Assembly: GCF_965215815.1 (NCBI RefSeq)
Contig: NZ_CBDCEO010000013.1
Location: forward strand, 1,860,001 to 1,924,000
Reading direction: 5' to 3'
Source of the DNA: Poriferisodalis sp965215815
Lineage (GTDB): Bacteria; Actinomycetota; Acidimicrobiia; Acidimicrobiales; Poriferisodalaceae
DNA length: 64,000 nucleotides
How positions within the stretch are numbered: position 1 is the first letter of the stretch; every line of letters begins with the position of its first letter. A program made the translations under genes and the position numbers. The notes beneath the pieces were generated by a model that saw nothing but the letters and a program-made list of their open reading frames with translations, was not told where the DNA came from and made no database searches. Positions 58,312-64,000 of the stretch are shown here, one piece after another.

Positions 58312-59223
58312 TCAATACCAGTCGTAGGCGGCGCGGGGCCGCTGCGCCCAGTTGGCTTGGCCGATCTGGCGCATTCCGTCGCCGAGGCTCGACATCTGGT
58401 CGGCGTACAGGCCGATTCCGATGTCGTGCCACGAGCCGTGTCCGGCAAACACCCACTCGACGCGCAGCGTCGAGAGCAGGTCCACCGAGCCGGCGAGCTC
58501 ATCCCATGAGTGGAAGGTCTGCTCTCCGAAGACGTCCAGCTCGTTCCGGCGGTGGTTCCAATGCAGCGTGTCGCCAGTGAACAGCCACCGGTCGTCGACG
58601 TGGAAGACGACCGAGCCCTCGGTGTGGCCCGGCACCGGGATGGCGACGGTCCCCGGAGAGATCACGGCGGGGTCGTCGCCGTCGAGGATCACCGTGGCGT
58701 AGGGAGCGGCGTCCGCGTCGGCGGCATGGATCCACACCTCCGCGCCGAAGTGCTCGGCCCACCGGTCGGCGTCGGCAACGTCGTCGCGGTGACTGAGCAG
58801 CACGTGCCTAATCCCGCCGAGGTCGTCGACTCGCTCGGCGAGGCCGCGCAGGTAGCGGGGCGAGTCGACCATGAGGTTTCCGTCGGGCCGTTCAACGAGA
58901 TACGAGTGCGCACCGAACGAAGATCGGGCGTTGTGCCCGAGTGCCCACACGCCGGGTGTCAGCTCGTAGGGGAATGGCGGGCTGAGCGGGCGGCGGATCT
59001 CGAGGTTGCCGATCGACTGCGTCGGGCACGCCTCGGCCGCCCGCCACAAAGCGGCAGTCTCGGCCGGGCTCTCAGGCTGGCGCGCCAGGTACGAAAGCCC
59101 GCTGTCGTCCATCTCGATGAGCCCAGGAGCCCAGTGCCGGGCGACATCGCATCGGATGCAGCGCGTATCGACGAACCACGGCCCGCCGACATTGTCCGGA
59201 TGCGCCACATCGGCACGTGCCAT
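58312..59223 (-). CDS. MBL-fold metallo-hydrolase with N-terminal ferredoxin-like segment
   Basis: 303 residues. 'VDTRCIRCDVARHWAPG' near the N-terminus, with the later 'EACPTQSIGN', resembles a ferredoxin-like CxxC plus CP arrangement with too few cysteines for a normal cluster. The hydrolase part holds 'LLSHRDDVADADRW', 'VPGHTEGSVVF', 'FTGDTLHW' and 'FAGHGSW'. The usual HxHxDH is altered to HRDDVAD, so metal binding differs from classic enzymes. Substrate unknown. It converges with the PPOX gene. Confidence 0.82.
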   Translation of the reverse strand: MARADVAHPDNVGGPWFVDTRCIRCDVARHWAPGLIEMDDSGLSYLARQPESPAETAALWRAAEACPTQSIGNLEIRRPLSPPFPYELTPGVWALGHNARSSFGAHSYLVERPDGNLMVDSPRYLRGLAERVDDLGGIRHVLLSHRDDVADADRWAEHFGAEVWIHAADADAAPYATVILDGDDPAVISPGTVAIPVPGHTEGSVVFHVDDRWLFTGDTLHWNHRRNELDVFGEQTFHSWDELAGSVDLLSTLRVEWVFAGHGSWHDIGIGLYADQMSSLGDGMRQIGQANWAQRPRAAYDWY

Positions 59224-59313
59224 CGCCTGCACCCCCTCGTAGCCCTCGCTCGAATGCTAAGTCCGCTGCACCGCCGCTGAGTGCCCCGTCGATGTAGCGG
59301 CCGGCGAGTGGTG

Positions 59314-59319
59314 TATTAT
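59314..59319 (+). promoter_or_regulatory. -10 box implying a leaderless vapB transcript
   Basis: TATTAT ends 6 nt before the vapB ATG, so transcription should start at or next to the A of the ATG. No Shine-Dalgarno is present, consistent with leaderless translation common in actinobacteria. Confidence 0.45.
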
Positions 59320-59325
59320 TGGTGT

Positions 59326-59535
59326 ATGGCACGCACAAACATTGACATCGACGAGGCGGCGTGTTCGCGCGTCATGGTGCGATACGGGCTCACCAGCAAA
59401 CGGGCGGCCGTGAACTTCGCCTTGGAACTGGCTGCGGAAGAACCCATGTCCCTGGACGAAGCGCTTGCCATGAGGGGTAGCGGTTGGGAAGGTGACTTGG
59501 AAGCGATGCGTGGAGGCAGGATCGAGCACTTGTGA
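59326..59535 (+). CDS. vapB: VapB-type antitoxin
   Basis: 69 residues. 'MARTNIDIDEAACSRVMVRYGLTSKRAAVNFAL' is the ribbon-helix-helix DNA-binding region of type II VapB antitoxins. The C-terminal 'MRGSGWEGDLEAMRGG' is the toxin-neutralising tail. The stop overlaps the vapC start as GTGA. Confidence 0.92.
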   Translation: MARTNIDIDEAACSRVMVRYGLTSKRAAVNFALELAAEEPMSLDEALAMRGSGWEGDLEAMRGGRIEHL

Positions 59536-59969
59536 CCCAGTCACGGCCAAGGGCGCGTCCAGCGGTCGCGACAGTTCTCGTCGAGACGTCCGCTTGGGTC
59601 GCGTACCTGCGGGATGATCACGGTCGCATTTCTGACGCCGTGGCATCGGCATTGGCCGGTGGCGCGCTCACCTGCGATGCCATCCGTATGGAGCTTCTGG
59701 CTGGTGCTCGCAATGAAGTCCACGTAGCCCGGCTACGTGCGCTGCTTGGGCGCGCTCACGTCGTTCCTACGAACACGATCGACTACCAGCGCGCTGCACT
59801 GCTGTACCGAACGTGTCGGCAGTCAGGCTCGACCGTGCGCAACATGATCGACTGTCTCATTGCGGCAATTGCCATCAGGAGCGGCGCGGAAGTGCTCCAT
59901 GCCGATCGTGACTTCACGGCGCTCGCACGCCACACTCGGCTGCGCGTCCATCCGGCATCGCTGAATTGA
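59532..59969 (+). CDS. vapC: VapC-type PIN-domain toxin
   Basis: 145 residues from a GTG overlapping vapB. The PIN opening reads 'VLVETSAWVAYL', so the first acidic residue is Glu18 rather than the usual Asp. 'RMELLAGAR' gives the second acid, 'NMIDCLIAAIAI' the third, and 'HADRDFTALA' the last. A 13-residue N-terminal extension is unusual. It is a ribonuclease toxin paired with vapB. The 187-bp stretch 59970-60156 downstream shows nothing recognisable. Confidence 0.9.
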   Translation: MTQSRPRARPAVATVLVETSAWVAYLRDDHGRISDAVASALAGGALTCDAIRMELLAGARNEVHVARLRALLGRAHVVPTNTIDYQRAALLYRTCRQSGSTVRNMIDCLIAAIAIRSGAEVLHADRDFTALARHTRLRVHPASLN

Positions 59970-60156
59970 TCGATATTGGGCGTCGCAAAGAATGTGACCT
60001 GACAAGAGTCTCGGCTCAAGCGCCCTGAGTGCATTGTCCGTCGTACTGGCCGGTGGGGCCCAGTCCATCGGAATGTTCCGAGGAGGCAGACCGCCGAGCA
60101 GCGGCAGTCCCGCGGCGATTCAGGATTCAGTCGCAGCCGTCCGGCCAGGTTGGTGA

Positions 60157-60702
60157 CTACATGGCTCGGGTCGCCTCACCGGGATCGAAGTGCACTGGGT
60201 TGAAGCCATGCCCGAGCCATTCGGTCAACTCCTGATGGTCCGGATGTTGCTTGTCGGCGATCGCCTCGAGCAGATTCGCGTAGCCCCACCAGCCGCCGCA
60301 ATCTTCAGGCGGGCACGCCCGGCGACCGGCAACGCAGCGTGGGTAGGTCACGCCTGCCTCGGCGGGCACTATTGCTTCGACGAGGATGTCGTGCTCCCAA
60401 CCGTCGCCGAAGTCATAGTCCCATCGCATCTTTGCGCCCACTTCGCCGAGCACTGTGCCGAGTCGGTACTTGGACTCGTCGCGGGACTGACGGCCAAACG
60501 GAGAGTCGTCGAATGGTCCAGGTCGCTGGTAGGTGACGCCGTCGATCTCGAACGAATGGAGGTGGTAGCCCTCCCAGCCCATCCCCCTCACCAGAAGGCC
60601 GGCGAGATTGTGAAGGGCGATATTGGACGGCACTTCGATGCGGCGCCAAACACGAGGCTTCACGGACTTCAGAGAGATCTTCAGCGTGTGGACGGTTGCC
60701 AT
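60157..60702 (-). CDS. Plasmid pRiA4b ORF-3-like family protein
   Basis: 181 residues. 'VHTLKISLKSVKPRVWRRIE', 'HLHSFEIDGVTY', 'YDFGDGWEHDI' and 'GVTYPRCVAGRRACPPEDCG' are the signature blocks of the pRiA4b ORF-3 family, common on mobile elements and of unknown biochemical role. The ATG at 60702 lies inside the 3' end of the HsdR remnant, so the gene abuts rearranged DNA. Confidence 0.9.
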   Translation of the reverse strand: MATVHTLKISLKSVKPRVWRRIEVPSNIALHNLAGLLVRGMGWEGYHLHSFEIDGVTYQRPGPFDDSPFGRQSRDESKYRLGTVLGEVGAKMRWDYDFGDGWEHDILVEAIVPAEAGVTYPRCVAGRRACPPEDCGGWWGYANLLEAIADKQHPDHQELTEWLGHGFNPVHFDPGEATRAM

Positions 60703-60920
60703 GTGCGGAGTACCTCGGTTCGGACGCAGTCGAAGATGCCGTGCAGGATGCCGACGATAACGAATTCGCCGGATTCCTCGTCGCTGAGACACCGGTCGAC
60801 GATTGCGTCGTTCCCGACGAGCCGAGCGATCAGCCGACGCTTGACACGGCCAAGAGCGCCGGGGCAAGACTTGTCGAAATCGTTCACACGTTCCGGCTCC
60901 CGGATGGCCTCCTCGCGGCG
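60681..60920 (-). pseudogene. Remnant of a type I restriction HsdR C-terminus
   Basis: About 79 codons in frame with, and starting immediately after, the stop of the TIGR02391-like gene. 'REEAIREPERVNDFDK' and 'VGNDAIVDRCLSDEESGEF' match the end of the HsdR at 62601-64000 ('REEAIRETARANDFDK', 'AGNDAIVDKCLSDDEFGEF'). About 200 bp of DNA is alignable at roughly three-quarters identity by eye. It has no start of its own and is a relic of a second hsdR. Confidence 0.8.
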
Positions 60921-61745
60921 TCAGGAGACCCGTGCGATCGTCGCATCATCGAGTCGGCGCTGCACCATGGAAATTGCCGTGAGCGCCTCAAGCAGTTCGT
61001 CGTCGCTGACCTTGCGGCGCAGCCTTGGGTCGTGAGCCGGCGGGTTTCGGTAGAGGCCCAACAGTCCGATCGCGAAGTTGGCGAGGCCCGATTGCTCGCT
61101 GCGATCCGACGGTGTGCGGCCAGCGTTGATGGCGACGGCGGGACCACTGGACGGAGTGAGTGTTGCGTTGATCAAGTCCGCGCCATCGTCGACACGACCC
61201 GTGAGCACGCGGAGGCGATCTGGAATGCTCTTCGCAGCCTCGTGCACTGCGTGAAAGTTGTCCCTTCGCAGAAGCTCATCAGTGCAGTAACGCAGGACAT
61301 CGGGATGGGTGCCGCGTCGACGGAACTCGGTACGCAGGCTGCCGGCTCGTCGAGCGGCCTCGTCAAGAGTCGTCGCCGCACCGTCTCGCAGGCGGGCTAC
61401 CTGGCCATCGTCCTTGACTCTCAACCCCGTGTGTACAAGAACCTCGTTGAGGTCGTCTTGCCGACGGCTACGCAGCGCGGGATCGCTTCGGTACTTGACC
61501 GGCGACATCGCTTCCCGAATGAACGCCACAACACAGTTGCCGGCATCGTCCTGGGCCTGTCTGTCCGCGAGCGCTTCGTAGAGCCGATGGCGCTTGGTGA
61601 TGGTGGGGCTCACGTCGGAAATACGAACGTCCGCGAGGGTGCGTGCGATCTCGCTGCCAGTCAGGCCGTACTGCGTCTCGCCCAAGACATCGGCGATGCC
61701 CTGAACGATCGCCGGTTCGAACAGCGGGATGAGGTTCTTGGCCAT
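60921..61745 (-). CDS. TIGR02391-like (Ymh/abortive-infection type) protein
   Basis: 274 residues. The ATG at 61745 begins 'MAKNLIPLFEPAIVQGIADV'. The C-terminal half carries 'ANFAIGLLGLYRNPPAHDPR' with 'ALTAISMVQRRLD', the hallmark of TIGR02391 proteins, whose HEPN-like 'RNPxAH' motif suggests RNA cleavage. Located between restriction genes and a pRiA4b-type gene, it fits a defence island. It runs directly into the HsdR remnant. Confidence 0.82.
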   Translation of the reverse strand: MAKNLIPLFEPAIVQGIADVLGETQYGLTGSEIARTLADVRISDVSPTITKRHRLYEALADRQAQDDAGNCVVAFIREAMSPVKYRSDPALRSRRQDDLNEVLVHTGLRVKDDGQVARLRDGAATTLDEAARRAGSLRTEFRRRGTHPDVLRYCTDELLRRDNFHAVHEAAKSIPDRLRVLTGRVDDGADLINATLTPSSGPAVAINAGRTPSDRSEQSGLANFAIGLLGLYRNPPAHDPRLRRKVSDDELLEALTAISMVQRRLDDATIARVS

Positions 61746-61840
61746 GCTCGGAGGGTAGGGAAGACGATGGGCCCGTCGGAATGTTGGGCGGCCATACAAA
61801 CGTCATTGCTGCGATCGAGCGAAGCTGAGAGCATCCAAGC

Positions 61841-62464
61841 GTGCAATCGAAGCCCGCAGCCAGATTCGTCTCCCAGCTCCTTGCTGGACTTGTCCTTCAA
61901 CAATGGGTGTTGCCAGTCGTCATTACCGCAGCCGGATTGCTCATCGGGCTCAACTCTGACGTGCCGCCCTTCTACGTGTTCGTTGGAACTGTCATTGTGC
62001 TTGCCCAGAGCGCAGTTGCGCTGTTGCGATACTCAGAGTGGAGGAGTCGAATCACCGCCAAGGACAAGCTCGGATTCCAAGGAGGACGAGTCGTTTCGGT
62101 ACTCGACGAGCAGGGACAGATCGCGGGCTTCCACCTCGGATTCACTCTCAACAACTTCGCCTCGTTCCCCGTGGAGTTCGAAGTTGAGCGGATCGAGTCG
62201 CGAGTGATGGATCGCGTCTCAACCAAGGACAAGAACCTACATCCGGTGTTGGTCTCGTCAGGTTTGACGGGCTGGTGGCAAGACGGTGTCATCGAACTTC
62301 CCGACTTGCCAGCAGCAAGGTCAATCGAGGGGCGACTTGAAGCTGAGATTGTCTACGGACGTGCCGGTAAGCGCCGTCACGTCCTCTCACTCGACAAGAA
62401 AGTGCTGTTGACGATCGATCCGGATCGAAGGCTGATTGGCAGTGAGTGGTTCAGTGGACGATGA
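61841..62464 (+). CDS. Membrane-anchored protein of unknown function
   Basis: 207 residues. Two N-terminal membrane helices ('WVLPVVITAAGLLIGL' and 'FYVFVGTVIVLAQSAVALL') are followed by a cytoplasmic beta-rich domain ('GFHLGFTLNNFASFPVEFEV', 'RHVLSLDKKVLLTI'). Proteins of this plan appear among membrane effectors in defence islands, but no family is recognised. Divergent from the TIGR02391-like gene and convergent with hsdR. Confidence 0.7.
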   Translation: MQSKPAARFVSQLLAGLVLQQWVLPVVITAAGLLIGLNSDVPPFYVFVGTVIVLAQSAVALLRYSEWRSRITAKDKLGFQGGRVVSVLDEQGQIAGFHLGFTLNNFASFPVEFEVERIESRVMDRVSTKDKNLHPVLVSSGLTGWWQDGVIELPDLPAARSIEGRLEAEIVYGRAGKRRHVLSLDKKVLLTIDPDRRLIGSEWFSGR

Positions 62465-62600
62465 CCGGGCAAGCAAGCGTCGACGGCAGTTCGTAGAGAC
62501 AGGGACCCGCGGGCACCGTCGTGGCGAGTGCTGTAGAGCAAGTTCCGCGGGAAATCGTGGGTCCCCCAGGAAATCCGCGGAGTTCACCGCCGGCCGGTGA

Positions 62601-64000
62601 TTATCGGGGATCCCCATCCTTACGGCCGTCGGCCGGTTGCACGGCGTCGAAGATGCTCTGCAGGATGCCGGTGATGACGAATTCGCCGAATTCGTCATCG
62701 CTGAGACATTTGTCGACGATGGCGTCGTTCCCAGCGAGACGCGCGATCAGCAATTGCTTGACGCGGTCGAATGCGCCGAGGCGGAACTTATCGAAGTCAT
62801 TTGCGCGTGCTGTCTCTCGGATGGCCTCCTCGCGGAGTCCGTCTTCCTGGATCTGCTGCAGGAACAGTCGGTCGCTCTCGGTGAAATCGGTGCTGAAGCG
62901 GTCGTTGAGCAGCTCGATGATCTCGGACAGCGGTGCCGAGTCGTCCTCGGCCAACCCAGTGCCGACGGCCGTCGGACTGGCGACCGTTGCGTCGACCTCG
63001 TCGCCCAAGCTGATCGCACCGGAGGACGTTCGCTGGAGCCGGTAGTACTCAAGGTCTACGTCGCCATCGAGGTGGATTGGCGTGAAGTCTCCACCAACGT
63101 GCAGGTGCGGCAGCAGCTTTCGACCATACGAGTAGAGCCGTTCAAGGTCGCAGTCGGCGTAGGGGATGATCTGGCTCAGGAAGGCGTACAGGCTCACATA
63201 GGCACTGAGCTGGTCCCTGAAGGCGACTTGTGCGTCCTCGTCGAGGTCAGCGAACCGATCGACCGCAGGCTGCAACGCAGCCTCAAGGCGGGCATGGTCG
63301 CTCGCCCGCTGCTTGTGAGGTGGCAGGTAGAAGATCTGTGCAAACTGCTCGATCTCGCTCTCGTAGTACACCTGCACGCCATCGAGATCGTGCTTGAGGC
63401 TTTCCAGTTGGTACGGGTCCGAGGTTTCATGCAACTGGGTCACATCGAAGTACGGAGCGAATGCGGTCGCAATGTCCGCGGGGCTATTGACGAAATCGAG
63501 TACGAACGGCGCCTGCTTCCCAGAGGCGACACGGTTGAGCCGCGACAAGGTCTGCACCGCATGGACGCCACTGAGACGCTTGTCGACGTACATGGCCTGC
63601 AGCAGCGGCTGGTCGAAGCCGGTCTGATACTTCTCGGCGACGATCAGAATCTGGTAGTCCGGCGAGGCGAATCTCTCGGGCAATGCAGACTCGCTGATGG
63701 GTTTGCCGGTGATGACATCGATGTTCATTTTGGGCTCGGTGTATTCGGCATCGAGCCCGGGAACCGAGACAGAGCCACTGAAGGCCACGAGCGGTCTCAC
63801 GTCGTCGTAGCCCTGCTCATCGATGTACTTCGTGAACGTCTCCATGTATCGCACGGCATGCAGGCGGGACGATGCGACCACCATTGCTTTCGCCCTACCG
63901 CCCATGCATGGCCGCACGTGCTCCCGGAAGTGCTCGATGATGACCGACGTCTGCTGCTCCAGCCGATGAGCATGCAGTTGGGAGAACTTCGCAAGCTTCT
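62601..64000 (-). CDS. hsdR: Type I restriction endonuclease subunit R (HsdR), 5' end outside window
   Basis: The last 465 codons are inside the window. The second helicase domain shows in 'GGRAKAMVVASSRLHAVRY' and motif VI region 'GVHAVQTLSRLNR', preceded by 'ILIVAEKYQTGFDQPLLQAM'. The helical C-terminal region then associates with the methylase complex. HsdR translocates and cuts DNA lacking the HsdMS mark. The catalytic nuclease and Walker A parts lie beyond the right edge, as presumably do hsdM/hsdS. Confidence 0.93.
   Translation of the reverse strand, partial: KLAKFSQLHAHRLEQQTSVIIEHFREHVRPCMGGRAKAMVVASSRLHAVRYMETFTKYIDEQGYDDVRPLVAFSGSVSVPGLDAEYTEPKMNIDVITGKPISESALPERFASPDYQILIVAEKYQTGFDQPLLQAMYVDKRLSGVHAVQTLSRLNRVASGKQAPFVLDFVNSPADIATAFAPYFDVTQLHETSDPYQLESLKHDLDGVQVYYESEIEQFAQIFYLPPHKQRASDHARLEAALQPAVDRFADLDEDAQVAFRDQLSAYVSLYAFLSQIIPYADCDLERLYSYGRKLLPHLHVGGDFTPIHLDGDVDLEYYRLQRTSSGAISLGDEVDATVASPTAVGTGLAEDDSAPLSEIIELLNDRFSTDFTESDRLFLQQIQEDGLREEAIRETARANDFDKFRLGAFDRVKQLLIARLAGNDAIVDKCLSDDEFGEFVITGILQSIFDAVQPADGRKDGDPR

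Noticed and set aside
60696..62207. 503-codon plus-strand frame over the TIGR02391-like gene
   Set aside because: It is the antisense of the HsdR relic and the TIGR02391-like gene, both of which have family motifs. It has no motif of its own.
1..64000. tRNA, rRNA and CRISPR arrays
   Set aside because: Scanning by eye showed no cloverleaf-like tRNA, ribosomal sequence or regularly spaced repeats. Small or degenerate cases could be missed.

Overview
The window is GC-rich bacterial chromosome with actinobacterial character. It has many GTG and TTG starts, tightly overlapping stop/start junctions, probable F420-type flavin enzymes (LLM and PPOX families), an AglEFG-like sugar transporter and few insertion elements. 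A marine or aquatic Actinomycetota, possibly of the Acidimicrobiia, is my inference. There is no 16S, tRNA or other direct taxonomic marker.

Left part (1-9 kb, mostly minus strand): a partial SDR reductase, a crotonase, and a tandemly duplicated glycerol-3-phosphate dehydrogenase plus class II aldolase module whose upstream GlpD copy is truncated. A plus-strand sugar ABC ATPase (6.9 kb) follows. From 8.1 to 18.5 kb lies an alpha-glucoside-type catabolic locus, read leftwards: alpha-glucosidase, LacI repressor, binding lipoprotein, two permeases, aldo/keto reductase, Gfo/Idh/MocA oxidoreductase and LLM flavoenzyme. Two LacI-type operators lie in front of the glucosidase and the binding protein.

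Middle (19-35 kb, accessory): a PEBP-family protein, a 592-residue coiled-coil protein of unknown role, and an AhpD-like peroxidase. In the AhpD-like gene the second cysteine of CxxC is an in-frame TGA followed by a stem-loop with a GGUCU apical loop, so it is read here as a selenoprotein. It is divergent from a DyP peroxidase. Next comes a four-gene cassette (GHKL ATPase, two unknown proteins, DNA cytosine-C5 methyltransferase) that looks like an unclassified defence or modification system. Toxin-antitoxin pieces, a 6-oxocamphor-hydrolase-like crotonase and a PhyH dioxygenase follow. A 2.3 kb gene cassette is then flanked by an exact 23-bp direct repeat of the PhyH gene 3' end.

34.8-55.1 kb is a methylated-amine locus. 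It encodes trimethylamine monooxygenase (Tmm), TMAO demethylase (Tdm), gamma-glutamylmethylamide synthetase (GmaS), N-methylglutamate synthase (MgsABC) and a four-subunit N-methylglutamate dehydrogenase (MgdABCD). It also encodes two further FAD oxidoreductases, a LysR regulator, an ammonium transporter and three tiny membrane proteins. Together these would convert trimethylamine to TMAO, dimethylamine and formaldehyde. Monomethylamine would then pass through glutamate-linked intermediates to methylene-THF and ammonium. No recognised dimethylamine monooxygenase is present, so that step is unassigned.

Right end (55-64 kb): an XRE-cupin regulator with small membrane proteins, LLM and PPOX flavoproteins, an MBL hydrolase, a VapBC pair, a pRiA4b ORF-3-like protein, a TIGR02391-like protein, a membrane protein, and the 3' part of a type I restriction HsdR. 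A diverged copy of the HsdR C-terminus lies 2 kb away as a remnant.
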